NCBI RefSeq assembly: GCF_003259365.1
Contig: NZ_QLLY01000015.1
Location: forward strand, 176,090-240,089
Direction: 5' to 3'
From: Streptomyces sp. PsTaAH-137
Lineage (GTDB): Bacteria; Actinomycetota; Actinomycetes; Streptomycetales; Streptomycetaceae
DNA: 64,000 nucleotides
Shown here: piece after piece, positions 8,181 through 15,993 of the stretch
Position numbering within the stretch: the stretch's first letter is position 1
How the letters are laid out: every line of letters starts with the position of its first letter
Translations under genes and position numbers: made by a program
Notes under the pieces: generated by a model
The model's database searches: none
Told to the model about the DNA's origin: nothing
Seen by the model: only the letters and a program-made list of their open reading frames with translations

Positions 8181-9213
8181 CGTGACCACCAGCATCGATC
8201 GGCACCTCCTGCTGCCGTCCATCGACGACTATCTCGGCCCCGGTGAGACGCGGTTCTTCTCCCGCGGCTACCAGCGCGCCGAGTACCGCGTCGGCGACCT
8301 CGTCGTCGCTCCGGTCGACGCCCCGGACGCCGGGGTGCGGGGCACCGTCGACGTCTCCTATCCGGCCGACTGGTCCCGCAAGAAGGACGGCACGGACCTG
8401 CGGCCGCACCTCAGCACGGTCGACGCCCTCGTCCTGGGCGTCCAGCTCGCCGAGCTCCACCTGACGTACGGGTACGGTCTGGACGCCGCGGCCCGCCGCC
8501 GCATGCGCCTGGTCAAGGTCGTGCTGCGGGCGGGCGGCGCTCCCCAGGAGGAGCTGGCGGACATTCCGCTGGCCGCCCGCCTGGTGCGGACCACGGCGAT
8601 GTCCGACCGGGAGGGCCGCTTCCGGTCCGTGCACAACTGCACCGTCGGCAACCTGCAGGTCCGCTGCGAGATCGAGCACGACATCAGCGTCCGCGCCGTG
8701 CGGGAGGCCCGGTTCGACGGCCTGGAGGACGCGCTCGGCCCGGACCGGGACCGGTTCTGGGGCGGCGGCTTCAAGCACCGGCGGCACCACATCCGTGAGG
8801 TCGGCATCGATCTGGGGGAGTTCACCGCCCGCGCCGACGTCACGTTCGACCCGGAGACCGAGCCCGCCCCCGACGGCATCGAGGGCGACCGGCGATCCGC
8901 CGTCTCCCTCATCGACGCGTTCGTGGTCAATCTCCAGCTGGCCCAGGTGCTCCTGTACGAACTGGACTCGATCAGCCGGTCCGAGAGCAACACGCTGTGG
9001 ATGATGCAGACCGTTCTCGAGGCCCCGCCCGAGCAGCCGCTCCGCACCGGCCCCGACACCCATGCCGCGCGGGCCACGCTCAGCAGCCGGCGGCTGCTGC
9101 CGCTGCGCGGCGGACTGTGGCGCAGCGTCGAGATCACGGGGGAGCTCGCCGGCGTCCAGCTGCGGTGCGGCTTCGCCCACGAACTCCCGCCGAGCGCCGT
9201 CGTCGCGGACTGA
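8173..9213 (+). CDS. AvrD-family protein (syringolide-synthase-like, tandem hot-dog)
   Basis: About 346 residues. The N-terminal SIDDYLGPGETRFFSRGYQRAEYR region and the later HLSTVDALVLGVQLAELHL resemble Pseudomonas syringae AvrD, which makes syringolide elicitors from a beta-ketoacyl unit and a pentulose. The protein contains two similar halves: STVDALVLGVQLAELHLTYG near residue 80 recurs as SLIDAFVVNLQLAQVLLYEL near 247. This implies a double hot-dog fold like AfsA. The GTG at 8173 overlaps the ACP by eight bases; GTG at 8182 is an alternative. With flanking ACPs, a phosphatase and an SDR, it probably condenses an acyl-ACP with a phosphorylated sugar or triose. The family call rests on remembered similarity, without a search. 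Confidence 0.7.
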   Translation: MCDVTTSIDRHLLLPSIDDYLGPGETRFFSRGYQRAEYRVGDLVVAPVDAPDAGVRGTVDVSYPADWSRKKDGTDLRPHLSTVDALVLGVQLAELHLTYGYGLDAAARRRMRLVKVVLRAGGAPQEELADIPLAARLVRTTAMSDREGRFRSVHNCTVGNLQVRCEIEHDISVRAVREARFDGLEDALGPDRDRFWGGGFKHRRHHIREVGIDLGEFTARADVTFDPETEPAPDGIEGDRRSAVSLIDAFVVNLQLAQVLLYELDSISRSESNTLWMMQTVLEAPPEQPLRTGPDTHAARATLSSRRLLPLRGGLWRSVEITGELAGVQLRCGFAHELPPSAVVAD

Positions 9214-9236
9214 GACGACGGCCCTCCCCGACACGA

Positions 9237-9281
9237 CCGGTGGCGCGCCCGCCAACCCCCCGGCGCACGGCGCGCCACCGG
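9237..9281. terminator. Perfect intercistronic hairpin inside the AvrD operon
   Basis: Arms 9237-9249 and 9269-9281 (CCGGTGGCGCGCC and its complement) pair over 13 bp with a 19-nt loop. It lies in the only real gap (104 bases) of the operon, between the AvrD-family gene and the second ACP. No U tract follows, so it may be a terminator, an attenuator or an RNA-stability element. Confidence 0.55.
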
Positions 9282-9317
9282 CCGTCCCCCGACCGACCGT
9301 GACCGACAGAGAGACAC

Positions 9318-9734
9318 ATGACAGTGGATCAGGCCGTACTCGACTGGTTCTCCCTCAGCCCGTCGGCGGAGACCCGGCCTCAGGAACCCGAACCCCGGCC
9401 GACTCAGGCCGCGCCGCCCTCCTCCTGGCCAGTGCACCCCGCCGAGCGGGAGCGACTCCTGGAGGACCTCGTCCGCCAGGAGATCGGCCACGTACTCGAC
9501 TGCCCGCCGACGGCCGTCGACCGGCACCAGACCCTGACCGATCTGGGCGTCGGCTCGATGATCGGCCTGGAGCTCCAGCGGCGGCTCGCCGCCGCTCTCG
9601 CGGTCGAGCCCGAACTGACCTTCATCCTGCGGGCCCCCGACACCGGAACGCTCGCCCGCTACCTCGACCGACTCCTCACTCCATCCAAGGCAGGGACTGA
9701 ACAGCGTGACATTGCCGATCCCGCCGCAAAGTAG
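9318..9734 (+). CDS. Acyl carrier protein with N-terminal extension
   Basis: 138 residues. A proline-rich, probably disordered stretch (about 15-40) precedes a carrier domain, with Ser80 in LGVGSMIGLELQRRL as the presumed phosphopantetheine site. DWFSLSPSAE near the N-terminus could be a docking segment. It overlaps the PPTase gene by 29 bases. This is the second carrier of the AvrD operon; the two may hold different acyl groups, or one may receive the product released by the thioesterase. Confidence 0.82.
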   Translation: MTVDQAVLDWFSLSPSAETRPQEPEPRPTQAAPPSSWPVHPAERERLLEDLVRQEIGHVLDCPPTAVDRHQTLTDLGVGSMIGLELQRRLAAALAVEPELTFILRAPDTGTLARYLDRLLTPSKAGTEQRDIADPAAK

Positions 9735-10464
9735 CGCGGACCTGTGGATCCTGCGCCAGCCGCCGCTCGGCAGCTGCACGGGTGAACTGGACCTCACCGA
9801 ACTCGACGCGGCCGAACAGAGCCGGGCCGGGACGTGCCGGCGCGAGGCGGGCCGGCTGCTCTACAGCAGCGCGCACGTGGCCCTGCGCCGCCTGCTCAGC
9901 GCCTACCTGGGCACCGATCCGCGCAGCCTGCGGATGGGCCGGGAGCCCTGCCCGTGCTGCGACGAGCCGCACGGCAGGCCGATCCTCGCGTCGCCCGACA
10001 CCCCCCTGCACTTCTCCCTCTCCCACAGCAACGGCATGGCCCTCATCGGCATCTCGACCGCCCCGATCGGCGTCGACGTGGAGAAGGTCCCCACGGCCAA
10101 GACGGTCAGCGTCTGCACCCCCGCCCTGCACCCGGACGAACAGCGCGAGCTGGCGACCGGACCCGGGGAAGCCGTCGGGTTCGGACAGTTGTGGACGCGC
10201 AAGGAGGCCTATCTGAAGGGCCTGGGCACCGGACTCGGCCGCCCCCTGGCCGCCGACTACCTCGGCGCCGATCCGGCGCTGCGGCCCGACGGCTGGGAGG
10301 TCGTCGACGTGCCCTGCGGTCCGCAGCACGTCGCGGCCGCCGCGCTGCGCGGCACCGAGGGGGCCCGGGTGCGGGTGCACTGGCTGGCCATGGAGTCCCT
10401 GTACAAGGACAACCCGGTGCCGCTCGACCAGCGGCGCTCCCTCCTCGCCGAACTGGTCGCCTGA
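9706..10464 (+). CDS. 4'-phosphopantetheinyl transferase, Sfp type
   Basis: About 252 residues. It shows the Sfp-type motifs LHFSLSHSNGMAL (binding loop), IGVDVEKV near residue 122 (metal-binding Asp/Glu) and LWTRKEAYLKGLG near residue 163. A cysteine-rich segment, PCPCCDEPHG, lies before the first motif. It converts apo carrier proteins to holo form with CoA. It starts with GTG inside the preceding ACP gene, so the two are coupled. It is one of two PPTases in the region; the likely clients are the ACPs of this operon, and the NRPS carriers are possible. Confidence 0.92.
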   Translation: MTLPIPPQSSADLWILRQPPLGSCTGELDLTELDAAEQSRAGTCRREAGRLLYSSAHVALRRLLSAYLGTDPRSLRMGREPCPCCDEPHGRPILASPDTPLHFSLSHSNGMALIGISTAPIGVDVEKVPTAKTVSVCTPALHPDEQRELATGPGEAVGFGQLWTRKEAYLKGLGTGLGRPLAADYLGADPALRPDGWEVVDVPCGPQHVAAAALRGTEGARVRVHWLAMESLYKDNPVPLDQRRSLLAELVA

Positions 10465-10465
10465 G

Positions 10466-11206
10466 ATGCCGATCCTCGATCTCAACCCGACCCTGCGCGG
10501 CGAGCCCGCCCACACGCTGGTGCTGTTCCACCACGCGGGCGGCTCGTCGCGCGGGTTCGCCCCGCTGCTGCCGCACCTGCCCGCCAACTGGCGCGTCTGG
10601 GGCGTCGACCTCCCCGGCCGCCTCCTGGACCGCGGCACGGCACGGTGCCGTACGGCCGTGGAAGCCGTCGACTACCTGCGGTCGACGCTGGGGCCGGCGC
10701 TGTCGGGCCCGTTCTCCGTCTTCGGCCACAGCCTCGGGGCGCTGCTCGCCTTCGAAGTGGCGCGGGCGCTGGAGTCGGAGCACCGGGGGCCGTGCTGGCT
10801 CGGCGTCTCGGGAAGCCGCGCCCCGCAGCGGTTCGTGAGCCCCGTGAGCCCGGCCAGGCCCCGCGACCTCCTGCGCCAGGTGCACGGCCTGGGCGCACCG
10901 GGCGGCGACCACGGCGACCGCCACGCCCTCGCCCGGCTGGTCGCCCGCACCCTGAGCGCCGATCTCGACCTGGTCGCGGACTACGCCTACACGCCCGGTA
11001 CGCCGCTGCGGACGGCGCTGTCCGTCTTCGGCGGGGAGGACGATCCGCTGGCGCCCGCGACGGCCCTGGGGGAGTGGTCCGCCCTCGCCGACGGCCCGGT
11101 GCACTGCCACACCTGGCCCGGCGGCCACTTCTACCTCTACGAGCACGCCGAGGCGGTGTGCGCCCGCCTCGTCGCCGCCTGCCGGTCCCGGACCGCCCCG
11201 GGCTGA
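10466..11206 (+). CDS. Type II thioesterase
   Basis: About 246 residues, alpha/beta hydrolase fold. FHHAGGSS forms the oxyanion region, the nucleophile elbow is FGHSLGALLAFE near residue 85, and the C-terminal histidine is in TWPGGHFYLY. This is the layout of RifR/GrsT-type editing thioesterases that clear misloaded carriers. It starts one base after the PPTase stop and ends the AvrD operon, just before a strong bidirectional terminator. Product release from an ACP is an alternative to editing. Confidence 0.9.
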   Translation: MPILDLNPTLRGEPAHTLVLFHHAGGSSRGFAPLLPHLPANWRVWGVDLPGRLLDRGTARCRTAVEAVDYLRSTLGPALSGPFSVFGHSLGALLAFEVARALESEHRGPCWLGVSGSRAPQRFVSPVSPARPRDLLRQVHGLGAPGGDHGDRHALARLVARTLSADLDLVADYAYTPGTPLRTALSVFGGEDDPLAPATALGEWSALADGPVHCHTWPGGHFYLYEHAEAVCARLVAACRSRTAPG

Positions 11207-11221
11207 CACCCGCGCACGCGA

Positions 11222-11255
11222 GACCGCCCCGCGGACAGATGTCCGCGGGGCGGTC
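11222..11255. terminator. Bidirectional terminator between convergent genes
   Basis: A perfect 16-bp inverted repeat, arms 11222-11237 and 11240-11255, sits between the thioesterase stop and the convergent oxidoreductase stop. It has a very small loop (GA), so some inner pairs probably open. Confidence 0.85.
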
Positions 11256-11280
11256 CCCTGTGTGCCGCTGTGCGCGGCCC

Positions 11281-12387
11281 CTACTGACGGGCCCCGGTCT
11301 CGGCCGACTTCGCGATGCGGTCCAGCAGACGGTGGTGCTCGACCGCGTGCCGGAAGTCCGGCACCGTACTGCTGCCCGTGTGCAGGTCCTCACGCAGCTG
11401 CGCGTAGGCATGGGCCACGACGCCGGCGGGGCCGTCCACGCCGGAGACCTCCTGGTACCGGGCGGGGACGGGCAGCGGCGCCGGCCGCTGGTCCTTGCCG
11501 CGTGCGCCGCTGATCTCGAACTGGCCGAACTGGAGATGCCCGGTGCCGCCCGAGATCACCAGGTCGCCGTCCGTGCCGTTGATCTCCCAGTGCAGGTTCG
11601 TCGCGCGGCTCGACCCGCCCCGGTAGTGCAGCGAGGCGACCGCGCCGCTCGCCAGCCGGCCGGAGACGGCGATCTGGTCCTCGGCGGTCATCGGGATGCT
11701 CTCCCCGGTGTCGGAGACCTGGACCGTGGGGCGCCGCGTGGCCGTCGTCGCGCTCAGCTCCGCGAACGACGACAGGCACATGGTCAGGGCGTCGAGGGTG
11801 TGCCCGAACGGGATGGTCATCAGGGTCGCCCCGTTGCTCCGGTCGACGGTGTACGCGCCGCCCGAGCCCACGGCCGGACCCCACCCGCCGCCCGAGCCGA
11901 GCAGGGTGGTCGACAGGACCTCGCCGACGTAGCCGTCCGCGATCAGGTCCCGCAGGTAGCGCACCGCCGGTGCCGAGCGCGACTGCAGCCCCACCGCCGT
12001 GCGCACCCCGTGCCGCTCCGCCAGCCCGGCCAGCTCCTCGGCCTCGTCGAGCCCCGTGGCGAGCGGCCACTCGCTCAGCACGGCCTTGCCGGCCTCCAGC
12101 GCGGGCAGGATCAACTCGCGGTGCCGGGGCACCCGTACGGCGATCACCACCAGGTCGATGTTCTCGTCGCGGGCCAGGTCGCCCGCGTCCGCGTAGGCGG
12201 CCGCGACACCGTGCCGCTCGGCCGCCCGTCGCGCGGACTCGGGGGAGGAGGCCGCGAGTCCGCGCAGCTCGTAGCCGTCCACGGCGCGGAGCGCGGGCAC
12301 ATGGCCACGCGAGCCCCACCCTCCGTCGGCGCTCAGGCCGACGATGCCCACGCCGATGGGCTTGCGGGAGCCGGTGCTTGCTGTCAT
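11281..12387 (-). CDS. Gfo/Idh/MocA-family NAD(P)-dependent oxidoreductase
   Basis: About 368 residues. The N-terminal Rossmann domain begins GVGIVGLSADGGWGSRGH; the conserved EKP-type motif near residue 100 reads SEWPLA, so the usual EKP lysine is not retained in that form. The C-terminal domain contains IPFGHTLDAL. Family members oxidise or reduce sugars, inositols and small hydroxy compounds. The ATG at 12387 follows GAGGAATCC. It follows the flavin reductase gene on the same strand after an 86-base gap and may be co-transcribed. The SEW..A variant is more like Gal80-type family members, so a regulatory or altered catalytic role cannot be excluded. Confidence 0.85.
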   Translation of the reverse strand: MTASTGSRKPIGVGIVGLSADGGWGSRGHVPALRAVDGYELRGLAASSPESARRAAERHGVAAAYADAGDLARDENIDLVVIAVRVPRHRELILPALEAGKAVLSEWPLATGLDEAEELAGLAERHGVRTAVGLQSRSAPAVRYLRDLIADGYVGEVLSTTLLGSGGGWGPAVGSGGAYTVDRSNGATLMTIPFGHTLDALTMCLSSFAELSATTATRRPTVQVSDTGESIPMTAEDQIAVSGRLASGAVASLHYRGGSSRATNLHWEINGTDGDLVISGGTGHLQFGQFEISGARGKDQRPAPLPVPARYQEVSGVDGPAGVVAHAYAQLREDLHTGSSTVPDFRHAVEHHRLLDRIAKSAETGARQ

Positions 12388-12473
12388 GAAGGGATTCCTC
12401 TGGTCGATTCGGCGATGGTGATGCGGAGAAGGAGATTGGGGGAGAGCGGCGGCCGGTCCTGCCCGCCGCCGCG

Positions 12474-13019
12474 TCAGTCGGCCAGGCGCCCGTACGACCC
12501 GCGGTAGAACACCAGCGGGGCGTCCGCTCCGTGGCCGCCGATCCGGTGCACGCGGGCCACGACCACGTCGTGGTCGCCGGCCGGGTACTCGGCCTCGGTC
12601 GAGCACTCCAGCCAGGCGGGCGTCCCGTCCAGGACCGGCGCGCCGGTCTGCGTGGTGCTCCAGCTCAGCCCGCGGAACTTGTCACCGCCCGGAGCGGCGA
12701 GCTGCGTGCTGATCCCGCGCTGGTTCTTGCCGAGTATGTTCACGCAATAGCGCTGCGCGGTACGGATTTTGGGCCAGCTGCTGCTCGTACGGGCCATGCA
12801 GAAAAGCACCAGGGCGGGATCCAGGGAAACCGAGGTGAAGGAATTCACGACCACGCCCGCGGGCGTGTCGTCGATTCCGTGCAGGGCGGTGACGGCGACC
12901 ACTCCGGTGGTGAACCTGCCCAGGGCGGCACGGAATTCGTCGGGGTCGATCCGGCCGGACGAAGGGGCCGGAAAACCGAGGGGACGCTGAATGTGAGGGG
13001 GCGCGACTGGCGAGGTCAT
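12474..13019 (-). CDS. Flavin reductase (HpaC-like FMN-binding split barrel)
   Basis: About 181 residues. FRAALGRFTTGVVAVTA, PAGVVVNSFTSVSLDPALVLFC and CVNILGKNQ are typical of short-chain flavin reductases that supply FMNH2 or FADH2 to two-component monooxygenases. The ATG at 13019 (MTSPVAPP) gives the family-length protein; the frame is open upstream but without conserved sequence, and no strong RBS is visible. No obvious two-component monooxygenase lies in the window, but two acyl-CoA dehydrogenase-fold proteins at 32.8-35.2 kb could be flavin-dependent partners. It is divergent from a LysR regulator that probably controls it. Confidence 0.85.
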   Translation of the reverse strand: MTSPVAPPHIQRPLGFPAPSSGRIDPDEFRAALGRFTTGVVAVTALHGIDDTPAGVVVNSFTSVSLDPALVLFCMARTSSSWPKIRTAQRYCVNILGKNQRGISTQLAAPGGDKFRGLSWSTTQTGAPVLDGTPAWLECSTEAEYPAGDHDVVVARVHRIGGHGADAPLVFYRGSYGRLAD

Positions 13020-13265
13020 GCTGCCATGGTTCGTCGGATCCCGGGCATCGGGGAAGTGCCCCTCGGTGGTATTGGTGAGGGCAACACCGACAACGGGTGC
13101 AACTCCCTTTCCCCGTCCGTAAGGTCGCACAGCGGGGCGGATCGTGCGTCCGCCCGGCACGGCCCGGAGACCGACCGGATTCCGGCCGCGCGTTCCGCAC
13201 CACGGACGAATGGGGTTCATCGTGCACGACAGTGCGCAGGGTCGGACGCCGAACGGGGTCGGGCC

Positions 13266-14189
13266 GTGAACATAAAGCAGCTCGACGCCTTCCTGGCGGT
13301 CGCGCAGTCACGGAGCTTCACCCAGGCCGCGCGCCTGCTGGGTCTCGCGCAGCCGACCGTCACCGCCCGCATCAAGACACTGGAGCAGATCCTCGACGCG
13401 CCGCTGCTCGACCGCACCGCCGGCGGCGCCCAGCTCACGCCCGCGGGGCGGCGCCTGCACGACTACGCGTGCCGGATCGTCCGGCTCAGCGAACTGGCGC
13501 GCAACTCGGTGGCCGAACCCGCGGACCAGGCACCCCCGCTGGCGATCGGTGCCGCCGAGTGCATCACCACGTACCGCCTCGTCCCGCTGATCGAGTACCT
13601 GCATCTGCGGCACGGGGGCCTCGGGGTGTCCCTGCGCGGCCTCGACGACGATCCGGTCTCCCTGGTGCGTGAGGAGCGCGTGGACTGCGCCTTCTTCATC
13701 GGCCCCCGCCCCGCCACACCCGACGTGCGCCACCGCGCGCTGCGCCGCGAATCGTTGTGCCTGGTGGCGGCGCCGTCCCATCCGCTGGCCGGGAGGGCCG
13801 TCGGGTCGGCAGCGGAGTTCGCCGCGGAGACGCTGGTGTGCGCTCACCGGTGGAGCGGCTACCAGCGCTCCCTGGAGGCCGAGTTGGCCGCGAGCGGCGA
13901 ACCGGCGGGCGGTGTGCTCGCGCTCGGATCGGTCGACGCGGTCAAGCGCGGCGTCGGCGAGGGCATCGGGATCGCCCTGCTGCCCTCCGTCGCCGTGCGC
14001 GACGAGTTGCGCGAGGGGCTGCTGGGAGCGATCCGCTGGCGGCCCCCCTTCGAGGTGTTCTCCCAGTGCGTCTGGCGCCGGGGGCTCGACGACGATCCGT
14101 CCTTCGCGACCGTGCTCGACGCGGCCCGTCAGGTGCTGGCCGAGGGCGAGGCCGCCGACGGTGCCGCCATGCTGCGTCCCGCGTGCTGA
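13266..14189 (+). CDS. LysR-family transcriptional regulator
   Basis: About 307 residues. The winged HTH occupies residues 1-60 (MNIKQLDAFLAVAQSRSFTQ, then LAQPTVTARIKTLE and LTPAGRRL). It is followed by a type 2 periplasmic-binding-like effector domain. The GTG at 13266 is the natural start for the family. The 246-base divergent spacer to the flavin reductase is where a LysR protein usually binds, so it is the best candidate regulator of the flavin reductase/oxidoreductase pair. Confidence 0.9.
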   Translation: MNIKQLDAFLAVAQSRSFTQAARLLGLAQPTVTARIKTLEQILDAPLLDRTAGGAQLTPAGRRLHDYACRIVRLSELARNSVAEPADQAPPLAIGAAECITTYRLVPLIEYLHLRHGGLGVSLRGLDDDPVSLVREERVDCAFFIGPRPATPDVRHRALRRESLCLVAAPSHPLAGRAVGSAAEFAAETLVCAHRWSGYQRSLEAELAASGEPAGGVLALGSVDAVKRGVGEGIGIALLPSVAVRDELREGLLGAIRWRPPFEVFSQCVWRRGLDDDPSFATVLDAARQVLAEGEAADGAAMLRPAC

Positions 14190-14243
14190 CGCCCGCCGGG
14201 CCGGGTGCCCCGTGACCCGGCCGGCGTCGGCGCGCCGGGCGGC

Positions 14244-15788
14244 TCAGGCGGCGATCGCCGTACCGAGAACGGTGGTGAGCGCCTTGCGGTCCACCTTGCC
14301 GTTCGCGTTGAGGGGCAAGGTGTCCAGGACCGTCAGGGAGCCCGGCACCATGTACGAGGGCAGCCGCGCGGCGAGCCGCTCCAGTGCCCCGGCGGTGTCC
14401 GTGATCGTGCCGGTGCAGACGGCGCCGAGTTCGATGTCACCGCCGGGTCCCGGCACCGCGAGGACGACGGCCTCGGCGACGCCGGCGAGGTCGAGCAGCG
14501 CCGACTCGATCTCCCCGAGCTCGACCCGGTAGCCGCGGATCTTGAGCTGGTGGTCGAGCCTGCCGAGATGCACGAGCGCTCCGTCGAGGTGGCCCACCCG
14601 GTCGCCGGTGCGGTACCAGTCCTCGGCCGTGACCGGCGTCGTGCCGTCGTGGATCACCGCCGATCCGTCCACCATGCGCAGGAACCTGCCGACGTTGTCG
14701 GACGGATCCAGGTAGCCGGGGAAGCGCTGCGAGCCGCGCACCACCAGTTCGCCGGTCTCGCCGGGCCGGCCGGACTCGTCGAGCACGAGGTGTTCCTGGC
14801 CCGGGTAGGGCGTCCCGATGGGCACCGTGCCGTTGGCCGGCCGCGGCCAGTCCTCCGGGGCGGTGGGGAGACGGAACTCCGTCCAGGTGACGGTCATCTC
14901 GGTGGGGCCGTAGATGTTCTCCAGGACGGACTGCGGGGCGGCGGCCCGCCACGCCTGCGCGTGATGCAGTGTCAGCGCCTCGCCGCAGAACAGGCTCCAG
15001 CGCAGGGTCGGCATGGAGCCGGGCCTGAGCGCGCGCAGCCGCAGGGCGATGGAGGCGACGGAGGGCACGGAGTTCCAGTGCGTGATGCGCGCCCGGTTCA
15101 CGAACCGCACCGGCGTCAGCAGGTCCTTCTTGTCCGGAACGACGAGCGCGGCGCCCGAGCCCCAGGCGGCGAACATGTCGTACACGGACGGGTCGAAGGT
15201 GAGGTCGAAGGTCTGCGAGACGCGGGCGCCGGGCCCCAGCTCGTAGCGCGGAATGACATGGCTCAGATAGGCCGACACGTTCCCGTGGACGATGGGCACG
15301 CCCTTGGGGCGGCCGGTCGAGCCCGAGGTGAACAGGATGTAGGCGAGGTCGTCGGGGCCCGCCTCCGATGCGGGGAGGTCCGGGACCGGACCGGAACGCA
15401 GGGCATCCACACGGGCGGCGGGCAGGTCCACCGCGGGCGTCCCCAGGTCCGTCCCGTCCTCGGTGATCACGAGGTCGAGCCCGGCGTCGGCGGCGATGGT
15501 CGCGTTGCGCGCGGCCGGCCAGGCCGGGTTGAGCGGCACGACGACGGCGCCGAGGCGCTGCACGGCGAGATAGCCCGCGTACGCGGCCGTGCTCCGGGCG
15601 GCCAGCAGGCCGACGCGGGCGGGCACACCGCCGTGCGCGGCGACGAGTTCACCCGCCACGCGTGCGGCCAGCCCGTCGAGTTCGGCGTAGGTCAGCACCT
15701 CGCCGGCGACCTCGAGCGCGGTCTGCCGGTCTCCGTGCTGGGCAACGGAGTGCGCGAACCAGTCGTACATGGTCCTGATGGCGTTCAT
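14244..15788 (-). CDS. Stand-alone NRPS adenylation protein
   Basis: About 514 residues: one complete adenylation domain with no carrier. Core motifs include LTYAELDGLA, YILFTSGSTGRPKG, NIYGPTEMT, WYRTGDRV, GRLDHQLKIRGYRVELGEIE and the terminal NANGKVDRKAL. FDPSVYDMF supplies the Asp that normally contacts the amino group. Lining it up by eye with GrsA, I read the pocket as D-P-Y-S-L-C-I-V-T-K, which I do not recognise. It is divergent from the C-T-TE protein and would load that protein's carrier or one of the free carriers in trans. No MbtH-like gene is seen. It is convergent with the LysR gene. Confidence 0.9.
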   Translation of the reverse strand: MNAIRTMYDWFAHSVAQHGDRQTALEVAGEVLTYAELDGLAARVAGELVAAHGGVPARVGLLAARSTAAYAGYLAVQRLGAVVVPLNPAWPAARNATIAADAGLDLVITEDGTDLGTPAVDLPAARVDALRSGPVPDLPASEAGPDDLAYILFTSGSTGRPKGVPIVHGNVSAYLSHVIPRYELGPGARVSQTFDLTFDPSVYDMFAAWGSGAALVVPDKKDLLTPVRFVNRARITHWNSVPSVASIALRLRALRPGSMPTLRWSLFCGEALTLHHAQAWRAAAPQSVLENIYGPTEMTVTWTEFRLPTAPEDWPRPANGTVPIGTPYPGQEHLVLDESGRPGETGELVVRGSQRFPGYLDPSDNVGRFLRMVDGSAVIHDGTTPVTAEDWYRTGDRVGHLDGALVHLGRLDHQLKIRGYRVELGEIESALLDLAGVAEAVVLAVPGPGGDIELGAVCTGTITDTAGALERLAARLPSYMVPGSLTVLDTLPLNANGKVDRKALTTVLGTAIAA

Positions 15789-15908
15789 GATGTCCGGTCC
15801 TCTTCCGTGGCGCGGGAATGGAGAGTCGGAAGAATGCTTTTCCGCGCTTCCCGAAGAGTCAAGAGAAGGCTTGGGCGAGGCCGGGCGCCGATAGATTATC
15901 CAAATACT

Positions 15909-15919
15909 CTATTTGTGGT
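15909..15919 (+). promoter_or_regulatory. CTATTTGTGGT motif before the C-T-TE gene
   Basis: This 11-mer sits in an AT-rich island (15890-15920, GATAGATTATCC to TGTGGT) in the divergent spacer between the adenylation and C-T-TE genes. The same 11-mer recurs at 20644-20654 before the main NRPS operon. It may be a shared promoter or activator element. Confidence 0.35.
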
Positions 15920-15993
15920 CGCGTCCCCGGATTCGAAACTATTTCACACCCCCCACCTCGGTTCGAAACTCCTATGTCTCCGGTGAGGACCCC

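Noticed and set aside
15890..15915. Possible fifth ARE-like box (ATAGA...TCTAT) in the A/C-T-TE spacer.
   Set aside because: Only the ends agree with the other four boxes; the centre does not align, so it was kept only as an AT-rich promoter island.
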